DNA of 64,000 nucleotides from Pseudoxanthomonas sacheonensis (GCF_010093305.1 NZ_PDWS01000022.1:1-64000), one strand, 5' to 3'; positions 14,643 to 22,314 are shown, counted from the first letter of the stretch. Numbers and translations are program-made. Notes: generated by a model from the sequence alone, not told the origin.

Positions 14643-15034
14643 GCATCGAGACGGCAGACGCGCTGATGGGCATATTCGGGTTGCACCGTGCTGTCACGGT
14701 TAAGACCGTATGGTTGCAACTCCGTACGGTTTCGGAAATGAACGTACGGACGCACTGGGCGACCCGGGCGAAGCGCACGAAGGCGGCCAGGCGCACAGCC
14801 GCGGCCCTGTGCCCGCCAGCGAGCCTGCCATGCGCGGTGTACCTGACCCGGTACTCAGCCGGAACCCTGGACGACGACAACCTGCGCTCGGCGCTCAAGG
14901 CCGTGCGCGATGGCATCGCTGATCGCCTGGGTGTGGCCGACAACGACCCGCGCGTCGAGTGGCACTACGAGCAGGCGAAGTGCAAGCGCGGCGCCTATGA
15001 CGTTTACGTGATGATCGAGGAGAAGGGGGAATGA
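14639..15034 (+). CDS. rusA: RusA-family Holliday junction resolvase
   Basis: A protein of 131 residues starting at GTG 14639 (GTGA overlap). The signature LDDDNLRSALKAVRDG followed by IADRLGVADND gives the conserved aspartates of RusA, which bind magnesium at the dimer active site. A basic K(C)K near the C-terminus is also typical. It cuts four-way junctions made during phage recombination and replication. Placement after the origin and before late genes is common in lambdoid phages. Confidence 0.9.
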   Translation: MSIETADALMGIFGLHRAVTVKTVWLQLRTVSEMNVRTHWATRAKRTKAARRTAAALCPPASLPCAVYLTRYSAGTLDDDNLRSALKAVRDGIADRLGVADNDPRVEWHYEQAKCKRGAYDVYVMIEEKGE

Positions 15035-15366
15035 CCAACCAAGAGATTCAATGCGGCTCTATCATGAAGCTGCCCATCGGCGAGGTCGCCGACCGCGCGG
15101 CTCGCGCCATTCTCACGTTCACCGGCCCGCGTGCGGTGTGCCTGGATCCGGCGGGCCGCGTATCCATCGAGTTCCCGGGCCATGCGGCCGAGTGCGACCT
15201 GGTCGGCGTGTACGCGCCTTCGGCTGGGCTACTCGCGCTCTCGCGCATGGTGATCGATGACCTGAACTTCGAGGCCATCGATCGCGGGTTCCGCAGCCCG
15301 AAGAAAACGGGCAGGCCGAGGAAGGTGATCGCAATGAACCCCGACAACTACGAGCTCGCCGCATGA
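15031..15366 (+). CDS. 111-residue phage protein of unknown function
   Basis: A small protein, coupled by ATGA overlaps to rusA and to the next gene. A mostly beta-looking N-terminal region (LTFTGPRAVCLDPAGRVS) precedes a basic C-terminal patch (RSPKKTGRPRK) that resembles an AT-hook core and may touch DNA. No family is recognised. Confidence 0.6.
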   Translation: MTNQEIQCGSIMKLPIGEVADRAARAILTFTGPRAVCLDPAGRVSIEFPGHAAECDLVGVYAPSAGLLALSRMVIDDLNFEAIDRGFRSPKKTGRPRKVIAMNPDNYELAA

Positions 15367-15869
15367 ACGCCGACACCTACGAACCCAAAGCCCCGCGCAG
15401 CTTCGAGGAGCGCCTGCAGCGGCTGTGCGGAGAGTCCGCCTACCGCATGCCCGTCGAGGGCCGCAGCACAAGGCCAGGGAGCCTGCCGGCGGCGCACCAG
15501 TTGGCTGCGGCACTGGGCATGGCGCGGCAGGGCAAGGACGACGTCGGCCCGGATATCGTGATGGACATGGTCGTCGGCAGGACGAACACTGCCGGGCGCG
15601 TGGTCAGGACGATCGCCGCCGCGATGGCCAGCGACCGGAATAGGGCAGCAAGGCGCTGCCGCGCCTACATGCGCATCATCGTGTGGGCCAGCTACGCGAG
15701 CGTGATCGGCGGACTCAGGCAGGACCAGCTGCGCCCCAGCGAAGTCGCCCAGCAAGACTGGGACTTGTTGACCGAAGCGGCGGAGCGGATCATGGGATGC
15801 CTGGCCGACGAAGCGCTGCAGCGCGCGGAGCGGGCGTTCTACGCGCAGGGCGAGAGGAGGGCGGCGTGA
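15363..15869 (+). CDS. 168-residue protein at the late-regulator (Q) position
   Basis: A largely helical basic protein. The last early genes before the terminator at 16001 often include the late-gene activator or antiterminator in lambdoid phages, and this protein occupies that place. I see no Zn motif or other diagnostic Q feature; internal segments such as RNRAARRCRAYMRIIVW are basic and helical. The regulator idea rests on position only. Confidence 0.6.
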   Translation: MNADTYEPKAPRSFEERLQRLCGESAYRMPVEGRSTRPGSLPAAHQLAAALGMARQGKDDVGPDIVMDMVVGRTNTAGRVVRTIAAAMASDRNRAARRCRAYMRIIVWASYASVIGGLRQDQLRPSEVAQQDWDLLTEAAERIMGCLADEALQRAERAFYAQGERRAA

Positions 15870-15955
15870 GGCGCCTGGGCTTGGCGTTCATCGCTTGCTT
15901 GGTCGGCCCTCGCTCGTGGCGCATGGTGCTCGCACTCTGGAACTGCAAGGCTTGA
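15866..15955 (+). CDS. 29-residue hydrophobic peptide
   Basis: The start is at GTG 15866, overlapping the previous stop (GTGA), with GAGAGGAGG upstream. The peptide has a basic N-terminus and a hydrophobic body (LGLAFIACLVG, then MVLALWNC), so it could be a small membrane peptide. The ribosome-binding site and overlap favour expression, but the length makes this uncertain. Confidence 0.4.
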   Translation: MRRLGLAFIACLVGPRSWRMVLALWNCKA

Positions 15956-16000
15956 CAGCCCCCAGATAGCTGCGCCTAATAACCCCATTGTGTACAGCTG

Positions 16001-16026
16001 CGCCCGCCCTCATCGGCGGGCGTTTT
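16001..16026 (+). terminator. terminator between early and late regions
   Basis: CGCCCGCC-loop-GGCGGGCG forms an eight-pair stem followed by TTTT. It separates the early rightward operon from the late region, the place where a Q-type antiterminator would act. Confidence 0.85.
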
Positions 16027-16038
16027 GCGTTTCTGGCC

Positions 16039-16074
16039 TGCCCATTCTGGGTAGGCCCGTACCCGAAATGGGTA
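16039..16074. promoter_or_regulatory. tandem 15-bp palindromes upstream of late genes
   Basis: TACCC-GAAAT-GGGTA (16060-16074) is a perfect palindrome, and TGCCC-ATTCT-GGGTA (16039-16053) differs by one base. Their centres are 21 bases apart, two helical turns. They lie 17 bases before the first gene of the next transcription unit, so they could be operator or activator sites. Confidence 0.5.
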
Positions 16075-16090
16075 AAGCCCTGGGGGCTCT

Positions 16091-16507
16091 GTGAACTCAC
16101 TACCGACTGACGCAGCGGCCCGCAAGGCGGTCCCGCTGGCTTCCGGCTGTCTGGACTACTTTCCCGCTGCGCTCGCTGCCGTTGCAGCGCTGAGCCAGAA
16201 GGGCAACGACCAGCACAACCCGGGGCAGGCACTGCACTGGGATCGGGCGAAGTCAGGCGACGAGGCGGATGCGCTACTCCGGCACTTCCTCGAACGCGGC
16301 ACGGTTGACTCGGACGGTATCCGGCACTCGGCCAAGGTCGCATGGCGCGCACTGGCGCTGCTGCAGAAAGAACTCGAAGCGGCGGAAGGCGCGCCGTTGG
16401 CGCGTGGTGTGCGTGAGGTCTTGGAAGACTTTCTGCACAACCGCCCAGGCTGCGACGCCTACGATGCGCATCCGCTCAACCTCCCCCGCGCGGACGAGGG
16501 CAGCTGA
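16091..16507 (+). CDS. DUF5664-like protein (putative dNTP diphosphohydrolase family)
   Basis: A protein of 138 residues starting at GTG. The middle follows the DUF5664 pattern: VAALSQKGNDQHNPGQALHW, then ADALLRHFLERG and DSDGIRHSAKVAWRALALL, with regularly placed His, Asp and Glu. The family has been linked to dATP/dGTP diphosphohydrolase activity in some phages, but the activity of this protein is unproven. It is the first gene after the early/late boundary. Confidence 0.65.
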   Translation: MNSLPTDAAARKAVPLASGCLDYFPAALAAVAALSQKGNDQHNPGQALHWDRAKSGDEADALLRHFLERGTVDSDGIRHSAKVAWRALALLQKELEAAEGAPLARGVREVLEDFLHNRPGCDAYDAHPLNLPRADEGS

Positions 16508-17655
16508 TGGCCTGCCCGACCTGCGGTAGCACGCGCACGATTGGATCAGGCGGCGGTCGCCGCAAGTGCCTGTCGCCCGAGCACGTCGGCACGCGCAGCT
16601 ACAACATCGACCGCGAGGTATCGGGCGAGCTGCAGACCGAAGCGCTCGAGGCGAAGCAGGGTTGGGCGCCGGAGTTCGGCATTACGAGCCCGCTTCCGAT
16701 GGGCCAGAAGCTGAAGGGCACCAGCACGCTGGTGGACAAGCGCACCGGTGAGCAGGTGCTGCAGTGGGTCAAGACCAACGAGGACGCCGAAGCGCAGCAG
16801 GCCGTGTTAGAGGCTGCAGCGCGCGCGATGGTCTCCGACATGCCTCGCCTGGCACCGCGCAAGGCGTCAGGCACCTGGCGGCAGGATTTGCTGACTGTGT
16901 ACCCCATCGGCGATCCGCACATCGGCATGTACGCATGGGCCGAGGAGACTGGCGACGACTGGGACCTGAACATTGCCGAGCGCGTGCACTGCGGAGCCAT
17001 GGCCGAGCTGGTGCAAGCTGCGCCGGCGACCGAACAGGCCATCGTCTGGAACCTGGGTGACGCGCTGCACTACGACAGTATGGCAGCGGTAACTCCGCGG
17101 TCGGGGCACTTCCTTGACGCCGACGGCCGCTATGCCAAGATGGTCAGTGTCGCGGTCAAGATCATTCGCCAGTGCATCGAGTCCGCGCTGACCAAGCACG
17201 CCCGCGTGCACGTGGTGAACTTGCCGGGCAATCATGACGAGACTGGCGCCCTGTGGCTGAGCATTGCTTTGAGCCACATCTACGAGAACGAACCGCGGGT
17301 CACCGTCGATACGAATCCATCCGTCTTCAGCTATTACCGCTGGGGCAAGGTGCTGCTCGGCGGGCATCACGGGCATGCCTGCAAACCAGCGGCACTGGCC
17401 GGCGTCATGGCGTGCGATCGCGCGAAGGACTGGGGCGAAACCTCGCACCGGCACTGGCTGATCGGACACATCCACCACGAATCGAAAAAGGAGTTCTCCG
17501 GAGTGACCGTCGAGAGCTTCAATACCCTGGCCGCGAAAGACGCCTACGCCACCAACGGCGGCTGGCGCTCGGGCCGCTCGATGCAGGCCATCGTCTACCA
17601 CGCCGAGCACGGCGAAGTGGGTAGATCGAAGGTCTGCGCGGCGATGTTTGAGTGA
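16507..17655 (+). CDS. metallophosphoesterase with N-terminal zinc ribbon
   Basis: A protein of 382 residues. It opens with a zinc-ribbon-like CPTCGS and a later Cys. From about residue 135 the calcineurin-type metallophosphoesterase motifs appear in order: GDPHIG, NLGDALH, LPGNHD, GHHGH and GHIHH. All metal-binding His/Asp/Asn residues seem intact. The likely substrate is nucleic acid, as in SbcD-like phage enzymes, which is an inference. The start overlaps the previous stop (TGATG). Confidence 0.85.
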   Translation: MACPTCGSTRTIGSGGGRRKCLSPEHVGTRSYNIDREVSGELQTEALEAKQGWAPEFGITSPLPMGQKLKGTSTLVDKRTGEQVLQWVKTNEDAEAQQAVLEAAARAMVSDMPRLAPRKASGTWRQDLLTVYPIGDPHIGMYAWAEETGDDWDLNIAERVHCGAMAELVQAAPATEQAIVWNLGDALHYDSMAAVTPRSGHFLDADGRYAKMVSVAVKIIRQCIESALTKHARVHVVNLPGNHDETGALWLSIALSHIYENEPRVTVDTNPSVFSYYRWGKVLLGGHHGHACKPAALAGVMACDRAKDWGETSHRHWLIGHIHHESKKEFSGVTVESFNTLAAKDAYATNGGWRSGRSMQAIVYHAEHGEVGRSKVCAAMFE

Positions 17656-18020
17656 ACGCGCCGAAGCTGAAATTCCGCGCAGCAGACCCGCTGCAGGATG
17701 CTTACATCGACAATGAGGGCAACTATTACTCGGTGGCTCGCCTCGTTGATGACTCGAAAGACCTTCCGGTGTTCGACGTTCCGTTGGCTGCGTTGAACCT
17801 TACGTCCAAGATATGGGACGACCAGAACATATTTGGCCTCGCGTTCCACGTGAAAAAGTGCATCGACGCAGACCTGCGCTTCCCCATCCTGCTGGACTGG
17901 AACGGAGCGATAGCAGACGGTCGGCACCGCATCATCCGGGCGATCATTGACGGCAAGCGCACGATCAAGGCGCGCCGCATGACTTGGAAGCCGGAACCAG
18001 ATCGCAAGGCTGAAGCGTGA
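17652..18020 (+). CDS. ParB/sulfiredoxin-like domain protein
   Basis: A protein of 122 residues, start at GTG 17652 (GTGA). The segment FPILLDWNGAIADGRHRIIRA follows the ParB N-terminal/sulfiredoxin pattern, where ADGRHR is the conserved nucleotide-binding loop. The HTH domain of true ParB is missing, so partition is unlikely. Proteins of this fold in phages may be nucleotide-dependent nucleases or regulators. The call depends mainly on one motif. Confidence 0.5.
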   Translation: MNAPKLKFRAADPLQDAYIDNEGNYYSVARLVDDSKDLPVFDVPLAALNLTSKIWDDQNIFGLAFHVKKCIDADLRFPILLDWNGAIADGRHRIIRAIIDGKRTIKARRMTWKPEPDRKAEA

Positions 18021-18604
18021 ACGCCGACGAGATCGTCCGAGAGATCACGCGGCGCAGTTGGCGCTTCGGGGTGGCGGTGTTGCTGAGCCCTGAATATTCG
18101 GTCGACTGCGGGGAGTCGAAAGTTGGCGGGTTCTTCTGTAGTAGTGAAATGCGCCTGGTCGTCGCCATGGGTAGCGAGCAGGACAAGTGGCTCGGCACTC
18201 TGCTGCACGAGTACAGCCACCTGACGCAGTGGGCTGAAGATTGCGCAATCTGGCAGCAGGACTACAAGATGCCAGGCGGCATCGATGAGTGGCTCGCCGG
18301 CAAGCCCTGTCGAAATGCAAGGGCTCAGATAGAGGTACGCCGAGAGCTTGAAGCCGACTGTGAGCGACGCACCATCCGACTCATCAAGGAGCTGCAGGCA
18401 CCGATTGACCTTGACCGATACACACGCGGCGCCAACGCATACATCCATTTTCACAATGTGATGGCCGACAAGCGCAAGTGGTACGAGGGTGGCCGCGGTC
18501 CGTACACGAGGCCAGAAGTGCTGGCAGTGGCGAACGCGACACTCGATAAGGATTTCAGGAAAACGCCAGCGCCACTACGCGCAGCGCTGCTTGCTTGCAT
18601 ATGA
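18017..18604 (+). CDS. zincin-like metalloprotease (HExxH)
   Basis: A protein of 195 residues. HEYSH (64-68) is a complete HExxH zinc site in a helix (LLHEYSHLTQW), and the acidic group ELEAD (110-114) is well placed for the third ligand. No signal peptide is seen, so it acts in the cytoplasm or virion. Phage proteins of this type may process proteins or have anti-host roles. No specific target can be read. It is linked by ATGA overlaps to both neighbours. Confidence 0.7.
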   Translation: MNADEIVREITRRSWRFGVAVLLSPEYSVDCGESKVGGFFCSSEMRLVVAMGSEQDKWLGTLLHEYSHLTQWAEDCAIWQQDYKMPGGIDEWLAGKPCRNARAQIEVRRELEADCERRTIRLIKELQAPIDLDRYTRGANAYIHFHNVMADKRKWYEGGRGPYTRPEVLAVANATLDKDFRKTPAPLRAALLACI

Positions 18605-18813
18605 ACGACTCCAGCGACGCCTCCTGGATGGAGCTCGCCGAGCACATCCGAGACAGCGATGGCGCCGCGGTGTTCCTGCTGTTCAAGCGGCCTGACGGGA
18701 GCTTCGTCTACTGCTTTCGCTCCGGCGACAAAGAAGAACTTCTCGGCGCCGTCGAGGATGCGCTGGATCGCATCGACGCTGCGCAAACTGAGCCGGCACG
18801 CCGGCTGAACTGA
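18601..18813 (+). CDS. 70-residue small acidic protein
   Basis: The start is at ATG 18601, overlapping the zincin stop (ATGA). It has an alpha/beta pattern with VFLLFKRPDGSFVYCF in the middle and an acidic helix after it. Because it is translationally coupled to the zincin it might be its partner or inhibitor, which is speculation. No family is recognised. Confidence 0.55.
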   Translation: MNDSSDASWMELAEHIRDSDGAAVFLLFKRPDGSFVYCFRSGDKEELLGAVEDALDRIDAAQTEPARRLN

Positions 18814-18826
18814 CTACGCCCGGCCG

Positions 18827-18843
18827 CAGTGCACCGCGCACTG
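18827..18843. repeat. 17-bp perfect inverted repeat before the lysis cassette
   Basis: CAGTGC-ACCGC-GCACTG lies between the small acidic gene and the leader peptide. No T-run follows, so it is more likely an operator or RNA hairpin than a terminator. Confidence 0.45.
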
Positions 18844-18895
18844 TTGTCGCCCCTGGGAACAGGGCGCCGGGCACCAATACGACAGGGGAACACCA

Positions 18896-18937
18896 ATGGG
18901 CTACTACAGGCTTACGCCATGGCGAACACCAGAATGA
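18896..18937 (+). CDS. 13-residue leader peptide coupled to the holin
   Basis: ATG 18896 has AGGGGAAC upstream, the best Shine-Dalgarno in the region. The frame encodes MGYYRLTPWRTPE and then stops at TGA 18935-18937, which overlaps the holin ATG 18934 as ATGA. The holin itself lacks a ribosome-binding site at that ATG. A leader that couples translation of the holin is therefore likely, and it may set lysis timing. Confidence 0.55.
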   Translation: MGYYRLTPWRTPE

Positions 18938-19170
18938 ACTCTGATTTGGCGCACGCCACCGGAGTGGCAATCGGCAAGAGCGCACCCCCGGCGGGCGTAT
19001 TGGGACTGGCAGCACTGGGTGCAATCGACATGACTTTTCTCGTGGGCCTACTGACCGCTGGCTACATCCTCCTGCAATCGGCCTACCTGCTGTGGAAGTG
19101 GGCCAAGGAGCGTCGCGAGAGCCAGAAGTTCATCGCCGCGATGGAAAAGCCGCCGGAGCACAAAGAGTGA
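18934..19170 (+). CDS. phage holin
   Basis: A protein of 78 residues. Two hydrophobic segments are visible (APPAGVLGLAALGAI, and MTFLVGLLTAGYILLQSAYLLW), followed by a charged C-terminus (KWAKERRESQKF, ending EHKE). The start at ATG 18934 is preferred over ATG 18919 because it overlaps the leader stop. The endolysin gene follows with GTGA overlap. It should form pores or depolarise the inner membrane at lysis. Confidence 0.75.
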   Translation: MNSDLAHATGVAIGKSAPPAGVLGLAALGAIDMTFLVGLLTAGYILLQSAYLLWKWAKERRESQKFIAAMEKPPEHKE

Positions 19171-19637
19171 GCGCGCCGCGTCTGGCAGTCGGCGCCGCGT
19201 TCGCAGGCGTGCTTGCCCTCGCAGGCGGCATCGTAGCGACGTGGGAAGGCTACGAGCCGAAGCCCTATCGCGACATCGTCAACGTGATGACCGTTTGCTA
19301 TGGCCATACCGGAAACGTAGAACAGCGCACGTACACGAAGGCAGAGTGCGACGCCTTGCTGCAGTCCGACTTGGGCAAGCACTGGAACGGAATCGAGAAT
19401 TGTGTGCACCGCCCGCTTGCCGACCATGAGGCCGCCGCCGTCCTCTCGTTGGCGTTCAACGTAGGCTATCCGACGGTGTGCCGGTCGACGATGGTGCGCA
19501 AGATCAACGCAGGCGCACCTCCGGCTGAGTTTTGCCGCGAGCTGTTCAAGTGGGTGTACGCCGGCGGGAAGAAGATCCGTGGCCTTGAACGCCGCCGTGC
19601 CGCTGAATTCAAACTCTGCATGGGGTACAGCCAGTGA
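19167..19637 (+). CDS. SAR endolysin, GH24 lysozyme
   Basis: A protein of 156 residues starting at GTG 19167. Residues 6-25 form a weakly hydrophobic, Gly/Ala-rich N-terminal anchor (LAVGAAFAGVLALAGGIVA), typical of signal-arrest-release endolysins. The GH24 triad has the canonical T4-type spacing: E27, then D36 (eight residues between), then T42 (five residues between), in a segment containing YGHTG. It cleaves peptidoglycan after release from the membrane. The holin here would then act as a pinholin or helper. Confidence 0.9.
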   Translation: MSAPRLAVGAAFAGVLALAGGIVATWEGYEPKPYRDIVNVMTVCYGHTGNVEQRTYTKAECDALLQSDLGKHWNGIENCVHRPLADHEAAAVLSLAFNVGYPTVCRSTMVRKINAGAPPAEFCRELFKWVYAGGKKIRGLERRRAAEFKLCMGYSQ

Positions 19638-20197
19638 AAACCATCTTCGCCGTTCTCTTACTGACTGGCTGCACTCAGGGCAACTCGGTCGAGACGGTTG
19701 TGTCGAAGGATTTCACGCACCGTATCGAGGACATGAAGGGCGGCGTATGCAGCGCCACCGCTATCGGCCAGCGTAGCCTTTTGACGGCGAGCCACTGCCT
19801 GGCGGAAGACCAGAAGATTCTCGTGGTGGACGGGACGGCGGTAGGCATCCTGCACATCGAGAGGGACAAGAGCGATCACGCCATCGTCGTGGTCACGAAC
19901 ACATTCAAGGCAGTGGCCTCGGTAGGCGTTACGCCCAAACAAGGCGACCGCGTGCACTGGTACGGACAGCCGATGGGGTTGGAACAGATTTACGGCGAGG
20001 GCGTCGTGGTCGGGAACAAGGACACGCGCTACCTGATTGACGGACAAATCTGGTTTGGCGTCTCGGGCGCCGGGCTGATGAACGAACGCGGCGAAGTGGT
20101 CGGCGTGGCGTCCGGCATCCTGGGCCAGCAGATTTATAAGCTCGGCTTCGCCTGGCCGCTGGCGTTTACCGCCGCGCAGTGGGCGGCAGTGCAATGA
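19634..20197 (+). CDS. trypsin-like serine protease lipoprotein in the lysis cassette
   Basis: A protein of 187 residues starting at GTG 19634 (GTGA with the endolysin stop). Residues 1-13 form a lipoprotein signal (LLTGC, lipid on C13). The chymotrypsin-fold catalytic residues are intact: H54 in LLTASHC, D81 in DHAIV and S144 in GVSGAG. C39 and C55 are placed like the disulfide that flanks the catalytic His. It would sit at the periplasmic face of a membrane. A protease between endolysin and spanins is unusual; its target is unknown. Confidence 0.8.
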   Translation: MKTIFAVLLLTGCTQGNSVETVVSKDFTHRIEDMKGGVCSATAIGQRSLLTASHCLAEDQKILVVDGTAVGILHIERDKSDHAIVVVTNTFKAVASVGVTPKQGDRVHWYGQPMGLEQIYGEGVVVGNKDTRYLIDGQIWFGVSGAGLMNERGEVVGVASGILGQQIYKLGFAWPLAFTAAQWAAVQ

Positions 20198-20613
20198 GCC
20201 TCGTGCCCTGGTACCTCCGCTATGCGCCGCAGCTCGTGGCCGCTGTCGTCGTGTTCTTGCTGGCCGTCGTGCTGGTGTTCTCGGGCGCACGCTGCTCGCG
20301 CCGCGCCGCCGACTTCCGCGACGTGAAGGCTGTCGTCAAGGCCCAGAACAGAGCCGCAGAACAGACCACCAGGTCGGTCCAGATCAGCAAGGACACGCAA
20401 GAGCGTGTCGAGAAAGAATCCGCCGATACGAGGCAGCGCACCGCGCGCGCCGTGGAGAAGATTGATGCACGTATTCAAGCTGAGCCTGCTGCTCCTGGCC
20501 CTGCTGACCCTGACGTCCTGCACATCGCGCGGGAAGCCCATCAGCGTGCCCTCAGTGCCCATTGCCGGGTGCAGCGAGCGGGCGATTGCCCTGACGCCGC
20601 CGCCACCCCCTGA
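20194..20613 (+). CDS. Rz-like inner-membrane spanin
   Basis: A protein of 139 residues starting at ATG 20194 (ATGA overlap). There is one N-terminal membrane span (LVAAVVVFLLAVVLVFSG), then a long charged helical periplasmic part (AQNRAAEQTTRS and onward) able to form a coiled coil. Size and topology match i-spanins. An Rz1-like lipoprotein is nested in another frame at its 3' end. Together they would fuse inner and outer membranes in the last step of lysis. Confidence 0.8.
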   Translation: MSLVPWYLRYAPQLVAAVVVFLLAVVLVFSGARCSRRAADFRDVKAVVKAQNRAAEQTTRSVQISKDTQERVEKESADTRQRTARAVEKIDARIQAEPAAPGPADPDVLHIAREAHQRALSAHCRVQRAGDCPDAAATP

Positions 20614-20767
20614 TACGACCGACTACCGTCCGTGGGCTAAGGCGTACGTGGGCGCAGTCGGCGCGTACGAAGACAGCGAGAACAAGCGCGGCGCGACTGC
20701 GGACTGCCTGGACTTGCACACGGTCGAGGTCAATAGCTGGATGAAACGATTCAAGGGCTGGAAATAG
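20465..20767 (+). CDS. Rz1-like outer-membrane spanin lipoprotein
   Basis: A protein of 100 residues overlapping the Rz-like gene in a different frame. It has a lipoprotein signal (MHVFKLSLLLLALLTLTSC) with the lipobox LTSC, followed by a Pro-rich stretch (TPPPPPDT) typical of Rz1. Longer than lambda Rz1, so part of the mature chain is an extension. The nested arrangement strongly supports the spanin pair. Confidence 0.8.
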   Translation: MHVFKLSLLLLALLTLTSCTSRGKPISVPSVPIAGCSERAIALTPPPPPDTTDYRPWAKAYVGAVGAYEDSENKRGATADCLDLHTVEVNSWMKRFKGWK

Positions 20768-20769
20768 AA

Positions 20770-21090
20770 ATGGCAGGCGAGAAGCACAAGAACAAGACGA
20801 CGTGGGAAAAGGGCAAGTCCGCAAACCCAGGCGGCCGCTCACCACGCACGGGACCGAACGGCGAGAGCCTGACCGAGCTGTGCCGGCTCCAGACCGCTGA
20901 TGCGGTCAAGGTGCTGACCGAAATCATGATGGCCGCTGCCAACGAGCCCAAGGATCGCATTACCGCGGCCCTGTCGCTGCTGGATCGTGGCTGGGGCAAG
21001 CCGACGGAGAAGATGGAAATGGATGCGCGCGTCGAGAACCTCGGCGTGCCGACCATCCAGATCGTGCGGTATGCAGATACCGTTAACTGA
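20770..21090 (+). CDS. terS: small terminase subunit-like protein
   Basis: A protein of 106 residues. The N-terminal WEKGKSANPGGRSP resembles DUF5681-type sequences found at the start of small terminase proteins, and the rest is helical with a pattern (LTELCRLQTADAVKVL) suited to oligomer formation. It directly precedes and overlaps terL by 20 bases. It should recognise the phage pac or cos site. The assignment is mainly by position and the N-terminal motif. Confidence 0.7.
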   Translation: MAGEKHKNKTTWEKGKSANPGGRSPRTGPNGESLTELCRLQTADAVKVLTEIMMAAANEPKDRITAALSLLDRGWGKPTEKMEMDARVENLGVPTIQIVRYADTVN

Positions 21091-22312
21091 CCCCCAGTAC
21101 GAATTCGTCACAGCGGAAGAACAATTCCCCGCGATGGTGGCGGGGTTCGGCTCGGGCAAAACGCACGCAGCGGTAGTGCGTGCAATGACCAAGAAGCTGC
21201 AGTACCCACGGCAGAACGTGGCCTATTACCTGCCGACGTACGACCTGGTGACCACCATCGGCTTTCCCAGGTTCTATGACCAGTTGGAAGAGATGGGCCT
21301 GAAGTTCAGCCCGAACAAAAACGACAAGATGATCCACGTCAAGGATGCGGGGACAATCATCTTCCGCACCATGGACAACCCCGAGCGCATCATCGGCTAT
21401 GAGGTTGCCGACAGCCTGGTCGATGAGCTGGACACGCTGCCAATCGATAAGGCGCGCGACGCCTGGAACAAGATCATCTCCCGTAACCGGCAGAAGAAGC
21501 CGGATGGTTCATTGAACACGGTGGGCGTGGCGACCACGCCGGAAGGGTTTCGCTTCGTTTACGAGCGATGGCAGCGCAACCCTGCGCCAGGGTATCGGAT
21601 CATCAAGGCGTCGACGATGTCGAACGTGCGCAACCTGCCGGATGGCTATATCCAGTCGTTGCGCGATTCGTATCCGTCGAACCTGCTGGCCGCCTACCTG
21701 GACGGCGAGTTCGTCAACCTGGTAGCCGGCTCGGTGTACCCCGAGTTCGACCGCAAGTTGAACGAGACCTACGAGCAGATTCGCCCAGGCGAGGCGCTGC
21801 ATGTGGGCATGGACTTCAACGTCGGCAAGATGGCGGCCGTGGTGCACGTCCTGCGCGAAGACAGCCCGCGCGCGGTGATCGAGTATTGCGGCGTGCTGGA
21901 TACACCGACCATGTCCGCACTATTGAAGGCGCGCCACCCCGGCCACCCGATCATCGTGTATCCCGATGCTTCGGGCCAGTCGCGCAAGAGCAACAACGCC
22001 AGCGAATCCGATCTCAGCATCCTGCGCGCGAACAGTTTCAGCGTCCGCGTCAACCCGACCAATCCCCGGGTCAAGGACCGCGTGCTGTCGGTGAACGGGG
22101 TCATTCACAAGGCCGGCGCACGGCGCTACCTCGTGAACCCCGACACGTGCCCGCAGTTGGTCGAGGGCCTGGAGAAGCAGGCATACGACAAGACCGGCGA
22201 GCCTGACAAAACAAGCGGCCTCGATCACGTCGTTGACGCCGCCGGCTACTTCATTGCGTACCGATACCCCATCGTCCAGCGGATTGCGCTGGTGCAACCA
22301 CTGAGACTCTAA
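21071..22312 (+). CDS. terL: large terminase subunit
   Basis: A protein of 413 residues, start at ATG 21071 inside the end of terS. Walker A is GFGSGKT (25-31); LVDELD around residue 117 is the Walker B-type motif. The C-terminal nuclease domain starts near HVGMDFNVGKMAAVV, whose Asp is a metal ligand, with YPDASG further on. It pumps and cuts DNA during packaging. Complete and of usual length. Confidence 0.95.
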   Translation: MQIPLTDPQYEFVTAEEQFPAMVAGFGSGKTHAAVVRAMTKKLQYPRQNVAYYLPTYDLVTTIGFPRFYDQLEEMGLKFSPNKNDKMIHVKDAGTIIFRTMDNPERIIGYEVADSLVDELDTLPIDKARDAWNKIISRNRQKKPDGSLNTVGVATTPEGFRFVYERWQRNPAPGYRIIKASTMSNVRNLPDGYIQSLRDSYPSNLLAAYLDGEFVNLVAGSVYPEFDRKLNETYEQIRPGEALHVGMDFNVGKMAAVVHVLREDSPRAVIEYCGVLDTPTMSALLKARHPGHPIIVYPDASGQSRKSNNASESDLSILRANSFSVRVNPTNPRVKDRVLSVNGVIHKAGARRYLVNPDTCPQLVEGLEKQAYDKTGEPDKTSGLDHVVDAAGYFIAYRYPIVQRIALVQPLRL

Positions 22313-22314
22313 GC

